Source: Arthrobacter sp. zg-Y820 (GTDB taxonomy: Bacteria > Actinomycetota > Actinomycetes > Actinomycetales > Micrococcaceae). Taken from it: a DNA stretch of 64,000 nt. Below, one piece after another: positions 27,838-36,072 of the stretch. The notes beneath the pieces were generated by a model. That model was not told the DNA's origin. It was given only the letters and a program-made list of their open reading frames with translations, and ran no database searches. Within the stretch, counting starts at the first letter, position 1, and every line of letters begins with the position of its first letter. Position numbers and translations under genes: made by a program. The stretch lies in assembly GCF_030142155.1 (NCBI RefSeq), contig NZ_CP126247.1, forward strand, positions 2,852,001 to 2,916,000, given 5' to 3'.

Positions 27838-29090
27838 GAAGTAAAACCTGTTCCTGCTGTTTGGATGCTGCTGACGTGGGAAGCCATGCCGGCCTTTTTC
27901 GCCCGTTCGTAGGCTTCGGGCAGGGCTGCCAATAATGTGTCAACGTCTGCAGCGGTGGTTGTATGCCCGAGGCTGAAACGCTGCGCCCCGCGGGCCTGCG
28001 TTTCGGTCAGGCCCATGGCCAGCAAAACGTGGGAGGGCCGCGGCACTCCTGCCGTGCAGGCCGAGCCGGTGGAGGATTCCACTCCGGCCAGGTCCAGCAG
28101 GAACAGCAGCGAATCTCCTTCGCAGCCGGGGAAGGTGAAGTGCGCGTTGCCCGGCAGCCGGCGGGGCATGCCGTTGCTGTAGCTGCCGCCGGCCGAGCCC
28201 GCTTCGCCGTCGGCGTCGCGGGCGCCGCGGAGCACCGCGTCGGGGATGGCGCGCTCGACGCCGGTGATCAGTTTCTCGCGCAGGCTCCGCAGCCGGGCCG
28301 ATTCGGCCGGCAGGTTCTCGGTGACCTCGCGGGCTGCGGCGGCGAAGGCCGCGATGCCGGGGGCATCGAGGGTGCCCGAGCGGATGTCCCGTTCCTGGCC
28401 GCCGCCGTGCATCACCGGAGTGAGTTTGACCGCCCGGCCGACGACAAGCGCGCCGATGCCCACCGGCCCGCCAATCTTGTGGCCGCTGATCGCCATCGTG
28501 TCCACGCCGGAAGTGCGAAAATTCACCGGCAGTGCGCCGAAGGCCTGCACCGCGTCGGTGTGCACGGGCACGCCGTAGGAATGGGCGAGCGCCGTGATGG
28601 CAGGGATGTCCTGGACGGTGCCCACTTCGTTGTTGGCCCACATGATGGTCAGCAGCGCGGTGGTGTCCGCATGCGCTTCCAGTTCCGCGCGGATGGCGTC
28701 AAGGGGCACGACGCCGTCGCCGTCCACCGGCAGCCAAACAACCGTGGCGCCCTCATGCTTTTCCAGCCACTGGACCGTGTCCTGGACTGCATGGTGCTCA
28801 ATCGGCGAACAGAGGATGCGGGTGCGGGCCGGATCGGCATCCCGGCGTGACCAGTACAGGCCCTTCACGGCCAGGTTGTCGGCTTCGGTGCCGCCGGAGG
28901 TGAAGATGATCTCCGAGGGGTGGCAGCCCGCGGCCGCAGCCAGCGCCTCGCGGGACTCTTCCACCACCATCCGGGCGCGGCGGCCGGAGCCGTGCAGCGA
29001 GGACGGATTGCCGCTGCGGCTGAGTTCTGAGGTGAGTGCGGCGAGGGCCGATGCCGAGATAGGCGTGGTCGCCGCGTGATCTAGGTACAC
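27834..29090 (-). CDS. Cysteine desulfurase (NifS/IscS-like)
   Basis: I choose the GTG at 29090 ([20 protein letters not shown]), because GGGAGG then lies five bases upstream. The GTG at 29096 would sit directly on the ribosome-binding site. The 418-residue PLP enzyme has the cofactor Lys in [14 protein letters not shown] (about residue 205). The substrate-cysteine loop is [20 protein letters not shown] near 345, and [11 protein letters not shown] and NNEVGT are also present. It removes sulfur from cysteine to form a protein persulfide, here probably for MnmA. It is the first gene of a desulfurase-mnmA pair, divergent from the uridine kinase gene. Confidence 0.95.
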   Translation of the reverse strand: MYLDHAATTPISASALAALTSELSRSGNPSSLHGSGRRARMVVEESREALAAAAGCHPSEIIFTSGGTEADNLAVKGLYWSRRDADPARTRILCSPIEHHAVQDTVQWLEKHEGATVVWLPVDGDGVVPLDAIRAELEAHADTTALLTIMWANNEVGTVQDIPAITALAHSYGVPVHTDAVQAFGALPVNFRTSGVDTMAISGHKIGGPVGIGALVVGRAVKLTPVMHGGGQERDIRSGTLDAPGIAAFAAAAREVTENLPAESARLRSLREKLITGVERAIPDAVLRGARDADGEAGSAGGSYSNGMPRRLPGNAHFTFPGCEGDSLLFLLDLAGVESSTGSACTAGVPRPSHVLLAMGLTETQARGAQRFSLGHTTTAADVDTLLAALPEAYERAKKAGMASHVSSIQTAGTGFTS

Positions 29091-29120
29091 GGGCACCTCC
29101 CAATTCTAACGGCGATCGCT

Positions 29121-29984
29121 GTGGATGCCGATTCTTCCCCGGTTTCTTCCTCCGGACCTTCCCTGAACCGCCGTGGGGGATGGCAGACTGCTCCTGTGAT
29201 GCCGCCGCCGGAACCCGCCGCTGTCCGCCAACCCGTGCCGGCCGCCGAACCGGATGCCGTGCGGGACTCCGTGCCGGACGCCGAACCTGACGGGCGGTCG
29301 AGCCTCCTGCGTGCCCTCGCCGCACGGTTGGCCGGCATGCACCCCGAGCGGCGTATTTTCGCGGCGGTCGACGGCGTGGACGGCTCCGGCAAGACGACCT
29401 TCGCCGATGCCCTGGCCGCAGTGCTGACGGCCGCCCCGCACCACCGCCCGGTGCTGCGGGTGTCCCTGGATGACTTCCATTTCCCCAGCGCTGTGCGCTA
29501 CCGGCAGGGGCGCGGGTCAGCGGAAGGATTCCGGTTTGATTCCTACGATCTGGAGCAGTTCCGCGCCTACGTGCTCGATCCGCTGAGACCCGGGGGCAGC
29601 GGCTCCTACCGGCCGGCCGGGCACGACCTCGCGACCGACGCGGTGCTGTCTCCGCCGCCGGTGCCTGCCGCAGCCGCCGCCGTCGTCCTGGTGGACGGGT
29701 TGTTCCTGCATGGGGACGAGCTGGCAGCGGAGTGGGACTTTTCGGTGTTCCTGGACGTGCCGTTTGCGGTTAGCGCGGCCCGGATGGCGGTGCGCGACGG
29801 CTCGCCGACGGACCCCGGCCACCCGGCGATGCGCCGGTACGTGGGCGGACAGCGGCGCTACTTCGCGGATTCGATGCCCGCGCTGCGGGCCTCCATGGTG
29901 GTCGAGAACAGCGACCCGGCGCGCCCACGCATCGCTGCCGGCTCCGAAGCCAGCTGCAGCAGGGACTCCAGCGGATCCGGCTAG
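29121..29984 (+). CDS. Uridine kinase-like P-loop kinase
   Basis: 287 residues from a GTG at 29121; ATG 29199 is an alternative, and neither has a strong ribosome-binding site. The first 60 residues are Pro/Ala-rich and may not be translated. The P-loop VDGVDGSGKTTFADALA (about 83-99) is followed by RVSLDDFHFPSAVRYRQGRG, the nucleoside-binding DDFH motif typical of uridine/pantothenate-kinase-fold enzymes. Later come VLVDGLFLHGDEL and a lid with RYVGGQRRYF. It probably phosphorylates a nucleoside such as uridine; the true substrate is unproven. It is divergent from the cysteine desulfurase gene by about 30 bases. Confidence 0.85.
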   Translation: MDADSSPVSSSGPSLNRRGGWQTAPVMPPPEPAAVRQPVPAAEPDAVRDSVPDAEPDGRSSLLRALAARLAGMHPERRIFAAVDGVDGSGKTTFADALAAVLTAAPHHRPVLRVSLDDFHFPSAVRYRQGRGSAEGFRFDSYDLEQFRAYVLDPLRPGGSGSYRPAGHDLATDAVLSPPPVPAAAAAVVLVDGLFLHGDELAAEWDFSVFLDVPFAVSAARMAVRDGSPTDPGHPAMRRYVGGQRRYFADSMPALRASMVVENSDPARPRIAAGSEASCSRDSSGSG

Positions 29985-30110
29985 AATCATCCTTCCGCAT
30001 CCAGAATTGATCAGAAGCGATCCGCGCGGACAAACTGCACGGGAAAGCGGCGGAAACGCAGCGCCCCTCTGCGTCGTTGTACCTGCTGCGGATCCGTGGT
30101 GTTTTGCGGA

Positions 30111-30184
30111 GCTGCAACATTTTGGAGCTGCGACATATGGCGCTGCGACATCGTGGAGCTCCAACCGGGCGCTGCAACATTTGT
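30111..30184. repeat. Five-unit degenerate tandem array, consensus GCTGCRACATNNNGGA
   Basis: GCTGCAACAT or GCTGCGACAT occurs at 30111, 30127, 30142 and 30171, with a diverged unit GCTCCAACCG at 30158. Steps are 16, 15, 16 and 13 bases, close to one and a half helical turns. The array ends about 42 bases before the GTG start of the J-domain gene, in a 240-base gap otherwise without recognised features. A regulator-binding cluster is possible; an inactive repeat is also possible. Confidence 0.7.
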
Positions 30185-30225
30185 ACTGCCAACGAGAATT
30201 GCCCTTCCCTACGAGAGGAACTGCT

Positions 30226-31188
30226 GTGAGTCCGTCACCCAGGACGCTGTATGAGGTTTTGGGTATTACTCCCTCGGCCACAACAGAGCAGATCAAAACG
30301 GCATACCGGAAGGCGGCCCGTGCCACGCATCCGGACTCGGGCGGCAGCAGCGAGACTTTCCACATCGTTGCCCAGGCCTACGAGGTCCTGTCCGATCCGC
30401 GGCAGAAGGCCGCATACGACCTGAGTCTCGGCCGAGGCCCGGCAGCGGGGTCCGCAGCTCCGGCTCCGCGCGGCGCCGGCACGCGCACCGCCGGTCCGCG
30501 CGGCGGAGCCGTCCCGGCCGAAGATGCCCTGGACACTCCCCCGCGCTTTGTTCCCGATTTCTCCCCGGGTTCTCCGCCCGTGCTGCCGCTGGCCCTGGCG
30601 GGCCAGCAGATCCACGGTTCGCCGCGGCGTCCCGGCTTTTTCGCCCGGCTCGGGTCCGGCGCGGCCGCCCGGTACGACGGCGAGAACCTCACCATCGGGC
30701 TCCTGGAACGCAGCCTGCTCGAGGACTATCCGGCCGGGCGGCTCGTCAACGGACTGCATCTGCCGGACCGCTCGCCGCGCGGCGGGAACCTCGACGTCGG
30801 GCATGTCCTGCTGGGCGGCTACCGGATGGCAGTGCTGGAATCCCAGATGGCCTCGGCGGGCAACTACAACTGGGACGGCAGGCACCTGCGCAACGGCGGC
30901 CGCGAGGTCAACATCGGCCGGCTGCCTGACGCCGTGCGCACCCTTCAGGACCGTTTCCCGGAGTGCAACGTCAGCGGCTGGGTGGTGCTGCACAGCTTCA
31001 ACGGCAATCCGTTTGAACCCGTGATCGACTATCCGCCCTCGCTCAGCCGCAGTTCACCGGCCACGGTTCATGTGGCGAACGCCGGAACGCTGCAGCGGGA
31101 GCTCCGGCGGTTCTTCAACGACGGGCCGCAGCCCAATGTGGTGCAGCTTCCAGTGCTCGGCGGCCTAATCGATGCATCGGTGCGGTAG
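30226..31188 (+). CDS. J-domain (DnaJ-like) protein with a NERD-like C-terminal region
   Basis: Start GTG 30226 (MSPSPRTLYEVLGITPSATT) with AGAGGA six bases upstream; the frame is open far upstream but that part overlaps the uridine kinase gene. The 320-residue protein has an N-terminal J-domain (residues 5-68), but the usual HPD tripeptide sits in RKAARATHPDSGGSSE, so it is intact. A Gly/Ala/Pro linker follows. The C-terminal half (about 130-290) contains RGGNLDVGHVLLGGYRMAVL, then ESQMASAGNYNWDGRHLRNG, and SGWVVLHSFNGNP. This resembles the NERD nuclease-like fold but with E-S-Q where E-x-K is expected. Hsp70 co-chaperone activity is likely; the rest is unknown. Confidence 0.75.
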   Translation: MSPSPRTLYEVLGITPSATTEQIKTAYRKAARATHPDSGGSSETFHIVAQAYEVLSDPRQKAAYDLSLGRGPAAGSAAPAPRGAGTRTAGPRGGAVPAEDALDTPPRFVPDFSPGSPPVLPLALAGQQIHGSPRRPGFFARLGSGAAARYDGENLTIGLLERSLLEDYPAGRLVNGLHLPDRSPRGGNLDVGHVLLGGYRMAVLESQMASAGNYNWDGRHLRNGGREVNIGRLPDAVRTLQDRFPECNVSGWVVLHSFNGNPFEPVIDYPPSLSRSSPATVHVANAGTLQRELRRFFNDGPQPNVVQLPVLGGLIDASVR

Positions 31189-31209
31189 TCGGCGGCATAG
31201 GATGGGGGT

Positions 31210-31677
31210 GTGTTCCGCATCCTCTTCCACACCCCCGAAATTCCCGGCAATACCGGAAACGCAATCCGCCTCGCGGCGATCACCGGCGCCGAACTCCACC
31301 TCGTTGAGCCCCTGGGCTTCGAGCTGGAGGATTCCAAGCTGCGCCGCGCCGGCCTTGATTACCACGACCTCGCCGTCCTGCACGTGCACCCCACGCTTGA
31401 GGCCGCTTGGAAGGCGCTGGCTCCGGAACGCGTCTACGCGTTCACTTCCGACGGCGATACGTCCTACACTGACATCGCCTATCAGCCCGGTGACGTATTG
31501 CTTTTCGGCCGCGAATCCGTGGGGCTGCCCGACGACGTCAAGGCGGACCCGCACGTCACCGCCCGGGTCCGCCTGCCCATGCTGCCGACCCTGCGCTCCC
31601 TGAACCTGGCCAACTCCGCCTCCATTGCCGTCTACGAAGCCTGGCGTCAGCACGGCTTCGCAGGTGCACAAATCTAA
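31210..31677 (+). CDS. trmL: tRNA (cytidine/uridine-2'-O-)-methyltransferase TrmL
   Basis: 155 residues from GTG 31210 (MFRILFHTPEIPGNTGNAIR), with GGGGGT immediately upstream. It is a minimal SPOUT methyltransferase with the deep trefoil knot. Visible TrmL motifs are PEIPGNTGNAIRLAAITGAE, LLFGRESVGLPDDVKADPHV and LNLANSASIAVYEAWRQHGF. TrmL methylates the ribose at wobble position 34 of Leu tRNAs, and the length fits the 150-160 residue family. It is followed after nine bases by a methyltransferase gene, so the two are probably co-transcribed. Confidence 0.94.
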   Translation: MFRILFHTPEIPGNTGNAIRLAAITGAELHLVEPLGFELEDSKLRRAGLDYHDLAVLHVHPTLEAAWKALAPERVYAFTSDGDTSYTDIAYQPGDVLLFGRESVGLPDDVKADPHVTARVRLPMLPTLRSLNLANSASIAVYEAWRQHGFAGAQI

Positions 31678-31686
31678 GGATTCCGC

Positions 31687-32487
31687 ATGCCCGAGACCTC
31701 CATTGGAACAACGTTCGACGAGGGCGCCGCCGACTTTGAACGCTTGGCCCCCTCGCTGTGGAACCCGATGGGCAACGCCTTGGTAGCTGCCGCCTCAGTT
31801 GGCATGGGCGACAGCATCCTGGATGCAGGCTGCGGAACCGGTGCCACCACCATCCCCGCAGCACAGTATGCGGGACCCGGCGCCCGCGTGGACGGCGTCG
31901 ACCTCTCGGCCGAGATGCTGGCCCTGGCCCAGGCGAAGGCCACCACCCTGTCCCTGGACAACGTCGCCCTGCACATCGGCGACGTCTCTGAGTGGACCGC
32001 TGACGAAGCGTACGACGTCGTGCTGTCCGCCTACTCCGTTTTCTTCCTGCCGGACATGGATGCCGGGGCCGCGAACCTGGTTGCCAATCTGCGGCACGGC
32101 GGACGCCTCGCGCTCAGCACCTGGGCTGAAGGTTCGCTGACGTCGTTCACCGAGCTGCTGTTGCAGGCGTGCCGCAAGGAGACGTCCGACCCGGCCGAGG
32201 GCATCTCCAGGACGCGGAAGAACTCCGAGCGCCTGAATACCCCGGAGAAACTGACCGCCTGGCTGGAAAGCCTCGGACTGCAGGACATTAAGGTCCTCGC
32301 CACCCCGGCGCAGGTCCAGCTCAGCCCGTCGCTGGCCTGGTCACTGGTGTTGGGCAGCGGACTGCGGTATCTCCTTCCCGCCGATCCCGAGGCCGCCGAC
32401 CGGGTCAAGAACAGCTTCCTGGACCTGCTGGGCGAGGAATACAACCTGAACGCCGACACGCTGATCGCGTCCGCGACCCGTCCCTAA
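31687..32487 (+). CDS. Class I SAM-dependent methyltransferase
   Basis: 266 residues from ATG 31687 (MPETSIGTTFDEGAADFERL). The SAM-binding motif I is DSILDAGCGTGATTIPAAQY (about residues 43-62), motif post-I is RVDGVDLSAEMLALAQAKA and motif II is DVVLSAYSVFFLPDMDAGAA. It belongs to the UbiE/COQ5-like small-molecule methyltransferases. The substrate is not predictable. It is coupled to trmL and ends in a hairpin that overlaps its stop codon. Confidence 0.85.
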   Translation: MPETSIGTTFDEGAADFERLAPSLWNPMGNALVAAASVGMGDSILDAGCGTGATTIPAAQYAGPGARVDGVDLSAEMLALAQAKATTLSLDNVALHIGDVSEWTADEAYDVVLSAYSVFFLPDMDAGAANLVANLRHGGRLALSTWAEGSLTSFTELLLQACRKETSDPAEGISRTRKNSERLNTPEKLTAWLESLGLQDIKVLATPAQVQLSPSLAWSLVLGSGLRYLLPADPEAADRVKNSFLDLLGEEYNLNADTLIASATRP

Positions 32488-32505
32488 CCCGGGCTGGCCC
32501 GGGTT
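32486..32505. terminator. Hairpin abutting the methyltransferase stop codon
   Basis: AACCCGGG (32486-32493) pairs perfectly with CCCGGGTT (32498-32505) across CTGG, beginning inside the TAA stop. A second GC-rich half-repeat (GCCGGGCCC...GCCGGGCC) follows. There is no T-run. Likely separates the methyltransferase from sigK. Confidence 0.5.
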
Positions 32506-32687
32506 GCCGGGCCCTGGTTGCCGGGCCTGCCCATCCTTTTCCCCCGCCGCACCGAATACCGGGTATGGAAGCACAGGGACAGGCCGCGGTGGCAAACCTT
32601 CCGGCGCGCACGGAAGCCGCGGATGGCAGCGGCTTCCTTCAGGTTCCCGCACCCGCAGCGGCCGCCGGCCGCTTATGCTGGAACCCT

Positions 32688-33350
32688 ATGGACACGTCCA
32701 ACACGGGACGGCCCTCCGCCGCGCAGGCCTCCACACCGGAGGGCGCCGCCGATGCCGCAGAGAAATCCGGATCCCACGCCGGCTCGCAAGCCCCGCTGGC
32801 AGCACTCTTGGCGGGTATTGCCGGCGGCAGCCAAGATGACTTTGCTGCCTTCTACGCGCTGACATCACGCCGGGTTTACGGCCTGGCCCGACGGGTGCTG
32901 ATCGACGCGGAACTCAGCGAGGACACCACGCAGGAGGTCTACCTGCAGGTTTGGACCAGCGCCGCCCGCTTCGACCCGGCCGTCGGCTCCCCGCTGGCGT
33001 GGCTGCTGACCCTCGCCCACCGCCGGGCTGTGGACCGGGTCCGCTCCGAACAAAGCTCCGCCAACCGCGAGGCCCGCTTCGGCGCCGCCATGCAGGAACC
33101 GGACCATGACAACGTGGTTGACACCGTCACGCAGCAGCTCGAAGCCGACGCCGTGGTCCGGTGCCTGGACTCGCTGACGGACACCCAGCGGGAATCGGTC
33201 CGGCTCGCCTACTACGGCGGGCTGACCTACCGCGAGGTCGCCGAAAAGCTGTCGGCCGCCGTGCCCACGATCAAGTCGCGGATCCGCGACGGACTGATCC
33301 GACTCAAGAAATGCCTGGGGGTGAATTCAGATGCCGGACAACAGCTTTGA
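32688..33350 (+). CDS. sigK: ECF RNA polymerase sigma factor SigK
   Basis: Start ATG 32688 (MDTSNTGRPSAAQASTPEGA); the frame extends upstream but without a ribosome-binding site. The 220-residue protein has sigma region 2 (about 55-120: FAAFYALTSRRVYGLARRVL, TTQEVYLQVWTSAARFDPAV, SPLAWLLTLAHRRAVDRVRS). Sigma region 4 follows (about 155-210: RCLDSLTDTQRESVRLAYYG, GLTYREVAEKLSAAVPTIKS, RIRDGLIRLKKCLG). This matches the SigK group, which in mycobacteria is held by RskA and controls secreted antigen genes. The anti-sigma gene overlaps its end by 20 bases. Confidence 0.92.
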   Translation: MDTSNTGRPSAAQASTPEGAADAAEKSGSHAGSQAPLAALLAGIAGGSQDDFAAFYALTSRRVYGLARRVLIDAELSEDTTQEVYLQVWTSAARFDPAVGSPLAWLLTLAHRRAVDRVRSEQSSANREARFGAAMQEPDHDNVVDTVTQQLEADAVVRCLDSLTDTQRESVRLAYYGGLTYREVAEKLSAAVPTIKSRIRDGLIRLKKCLGVNSDAGQQL

Positions 33351-34152
33351 TGCCGCGTCGGACGCCCTGAACCGGGACCTGTCCGAGGGACGGCTGCTGG
33401 AGTGGGCAGAAGTTTATGCCCTGAATGCCCTCCCCCGGGAGGAGCAGCAGGCAGTCGACGATGCCCTCGAGCAGGCTGATTCCGCTGTCCGCCAGGCGTT
33501 CCTCACACGCGTCTGGAGCACGCGGGAAGCACTCGCCGGAGGTTACCGGGCAGAGGCTCAGCCGCCGGCCGACCTCTTTGCCAAGATTGCGTCCCGGCTG
33601 CCGCAGCAGGACGCACCGCCGAACCGGGACGCCCCGGACGCTTCCGCCGATCCGCCGCGGCCGGAGGACGAGCTTGCGGCCCGCCGCAGCCGCCGGTCTC
33701 CGCTGAAGTCCGCCGCCGGCCGCTGGATCCTCGCCGGCGCCGCGGCCGCGGCCATCGTGGTGGGCGGTGTGGCCATCGGCAGCAATCTCGGACCGGATAC
33801 GGTCCGGGAGGAAGTCCTTCAGGCCTCGGACGTGCAGCAGCGCACCATCGACCTGCCCACGGGCGGCACGGCAGAGGTGGCCACCTCTGCGGGCGAGAAT
33901 GCCGCCGTTGTGACGCTGAGCGGGGTTCCCGCACCGCCTGAGGGATCGGTCTACCAGATGTGGCGTGTTCCGGCGGACGGCTCCGAGCCGGTGTCGGTGG
34001 GTACGATGACCGGCGAGGAAGTCGCCGGCACCAAGGCCACTGAGCTCACCGACATCGACCCGTACAGTGCAGTCGCCGTCACCGTGGAGCCCGACGGCGG
34101 ATCGGCGACTCCCACCCTGCCCGTCGTCCTGGTGATTCCCTTCAGCGCCTGA
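33331..34152 (+). CDS. Anti-sigma factor (RskA-like), transmembrane
   Basis: 273 residues from ATG 33331, overlapping sigK by 20 bases. The N-terminal ~85 residues (LLEWAEVYALNALPREEQQA, ALEQADSAVRQAFL) form the cytoplasmic anti-sigma domain. A transmembrane helix lies at about 131-152 (WILAGAAAAAIVVGGVAIGS). The extracytoplasmic RskA domain contains TIDLPTGGTAEVATSAGENA, EGSVYQMWRVPADGSEPVSV and ITVEPDGGS-like VAVTVEPDGGSATPTLPVVL. It should hold SigK at the membrane until regulated proteolysis. No CHCC zinc motif is visible at the N-terminus. Confidence 0.92.
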   Translation: MPDNSFDAASDALNRDLSEGRLLEWAEVYALNALPREEQQAVDDALEQADSAVRQAFLTRVWSTREALAGGYRAEAQPPADLFAKIASRLPQQDAPPNRDAPDASADPPRPEDELAARRSRRSPLKSAAGRWILAGAAAAAIVVGGVAIGSNLGPDTVREEVLQASDVQQRTIDLPTGGTAEVATSAGENAAVVTLSGVPAPPEGSVYQMWRVPADGSEPVSVGTMTGEEVAGTKATELTDIDPYSAVAVTVEPDGGSATPTLPVVLVIPFSA

Positions 34153-34281
34153 AATCCCGCTTGACCTTGACGCTGCGCCAACCCCTGCGGCGGGTGGTAT
34201 GGCCGGAATCCGCCGGCCGCCCGGTGGGGAAGGAGCCGGAAGATGTGTTGACCCTCCGGGAACTCCAGTACTTCCGGACGG

Positions 34282-35067
34282 TCAGAATCCGGCGATGGTC
34301 CGGTCCGTGTTGACGCCCACTGCGTGGAATGTTTCAGCGCTTGCCCCGTCGGCTAGTCCGAAGCGGCGGGCATTTTCCTGCAGCATTCCGCGCACCGCAG
34401 TCTCCATCCCGGCAATGTCCGGGTGCTGGCTGGCGTGGATCCGGATGGCCGCGAGCTTTTCCTCCACAGTGGCGCTGACGTCCACCGCGTGGTTTTCCCG
34501 CTCGCGCGGGGCTCCGTAAAACCAGAGCCACGGCACTTTGTAGGCATCCAGGCCCTGTGCGGCCAGGTGCGGAAAGGCAAACGGATTCTCCGCGGCGGGA
34601 TAGACCGCCCGGGTCACGATTTCCCCGCACGCCAGGTGGTCCGGGTGGCTGGCCTGGATCCGGTCCCAGTTCCTCTCCGGGTGCATCGAAAGCACGACGT
34701 CGGGGCGGATGCTCCGGATCAGGGCCACGGTTTTTTCCACCACTTCCGGCGTGACCGCTAGGAAGCCGTCCTTCTCGCCCAGGAAGTGGAGGTCCCGGAC
34801 CCCCACCAGTTCGGCGGCTGCCCGCTGCTCGCGTCGGCGCAGCTCGGAGACGGCGTCCCGGTCGCCGGCCTCGAACCCGCCGGCGTCGCCGGAGGTCATC
34901 ACGCAGTAGGATACTTCGGCGCCGGCCGCAGTCCAGGCGGCCACGGTTCCGGCGGCACCAAAGTCAATGTCGTCAGGATGGGCGGCGAAAGCGAGCACCC
35001 GCCGAACGGTCGCTCCGGCCGGGAACGGGGACACCGGCTGCGGTGACGGGTTCAACGAAGAATCCAC
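34282..35067 (-). CDS. PIG-L family deacetylase
   Basis: I place the start at GTG 35067 (MDSSLNPSPQPVSPFPAGAT), four bases after the etfA stop. The longer frame runs back into etfA. The 261-residue product has the PIG-L zinc motif AFAAHPDDIDFGAAGTVAAW near its N-terminus, the downstream HPERNWDRIQASHPDHLACG with zinc-ligand His, and YCVMTSGDAGGFEAGD. These enzymes remove N-acetyl groups from GlcNAc-type substrates; in actinobacteria some act in mycothiol synthesis (MshB/Mca). The sequence does not allow a firm substrate call. It is downstream of etfB-etfA. Confidence 0.88.
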   Translation of the reverse strand: MDSSLNPSPQPVSPFPAGATVRRVLAFAAHPDDIDFGAAGTVAAWTAAGAEVSYCVMTSGDAGGFEAGDRDAVSELRRREQRAAAELVGVRDLHFLGEKDGFLAVTPEVVEKTVALIRSIRPDVVLSMHPERNWDRIQASHPDHLACGEIVTRAVYPAAENPFAFPHLAAQGLDAYKVPWLWFYGAPRERENHAVDVSATVEEKLAAIRIHASQHPDIAGMETAVRGMLQENARRFGLADGASAETFHAVGVNTDRTIAGF

Positions 35068-35071
35068 GGCG

Positions 35072-36016
35072 CTAGGACCTGCGCTTCTGAATTTCCTCGG
35101 TGGCCTGCGGCAGCACGGAGAACACATCTCCCACAATGCCGAAGTCCGCGATCTCGAACACCGGAGCATCCGGGTCCTTGTTAATCGCCACGATCACCTT
35201 TGCGGTCTGCATGCCGGCCTTCTGCTGGATCGCCCCCGAAATCCCGGCGGAGATGTACAGCTGCGGCGAGACCGTCTTGCCGGTCTGGCCGACCTGCGCC
35301 GAGTGCTCGATCCAGCCGGCGTCGGTGGCGGCGCGCGATGCACCCACGGCACCGCCGAGCACGTCGGCGAGCTCCTCCACCGGACCGAAGTTCCCGTCCA
35401 TCCCGCGGCCGCCGGCCACAATGACCCGGGCCTCGGACAGCTCGGGGCGTCCGCTGACCCGCTTTTCGGTGCGTCCGGTGACCCGGGCAGCGGGTCCGGC
35501 ATGGGACACGGCCAGCCGGCGGCGTTCCGGAGCGGCGGGCGCATCCGCGGGAGCCGGCTCCACGCTGTTGGCCTTGACGGTGATCACCGGGACGCCGGAC
35601 TGCACGCGGCACGTGGAGGTGTAGGAACCGGCCAGGACCGATTTGGTGACCGACAGGTCCGGTGCCACGGCAACCGCGTCGGTAATCACGCCGGAATTCA
35701 GCTTCACGCCAACGCGGGCCGCCACCTCCCGGTCCTCGAAGGAGTTGCCGAGCAGCACTGCGGCCGGCTCGGCGGCGCGCACGGCGTCGGCCAGAAAAGC
35801 GGCCTTGGCGGCGACCAGGACATCGGGCAGCACGCCCTCGGGCTCGTACACGGCGCCGACGCCGTAAGCGCCCAGCGCCTGCAGCACGTCGTCATCCAGG
35901 GCGCGCGGGCTCGCCACTGCGGGTTCCCCCAGGCCGCGGGCGATCGTCAGCAGCTCTCGGCTTGCCCGCGGCAGCGGCAGGCCCGGGACGTCGATAAAGA
36001 CCAGGACAGAGGCCAT
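35072..36016 (-). CDS. etfA: Electron transfer flavoprotein subunit alpha
   Basis: 314 residues from ATG 36016. The C-terminal FAD domain carries VIVAGGRGMDGNFGPVEELA, GASRAATDAGWIEHSAQVGQ, TGKTVSPQLYISAGISGAIQ and VIVAINKDPDAPVFEIADFG, all signatures of EtfA/FixB. The N-terminal domain is MASVLVFIDVPGLPLPRASR. With EtfB it accepts electrons from acyl-CoA dehydrogenases and passes them to the quinone pool. It follows etfB in the same direction after about 56 bases (Rv3028c-like). Confidence 0.96.
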   Translation of the reverse strand: MASVLVFIDVPGLPLPRASRELLTIARGLGEPAVASPRALDDDVLQALGAYGVGAVYEPEGVLPDVLVAAKAAFLADAVRAAEPAAVLLGNSFEDREVAARVGVKLNSGVITDAVAVAPDLSVTKSVLAGSYTSTCRVQSGVPVITVKANSVEPAPADAPAAPERRRLAVSHAGPAARVTGRTEKRVSGRPELSEARVIVAGGRGMDGNFGPVEELADVLGGAVGASRAATDAGWIEHSAQVGQTGKTVSPQLYISAGISGAIQQKAGMQTAKVIVAINKDPDAPVFEIADFGIVGDVFSVLPQATEEIQKRRS

Positions 36017-36072
36017 GGGAGGCTCTCCTTAGTGCTTCGGGCGCGGCCGCAGCAGCGCCGGTGGAAAGATTG

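Noticed and set aside
29710..30225. N-terminal extension of the J-domain gene by 172 codons
   Set aside because: It overlaps the uridine kinase gene and the repeat array; the GTG at 30226 has a proper ribosome-binding site and begins exactly at the J-domain.
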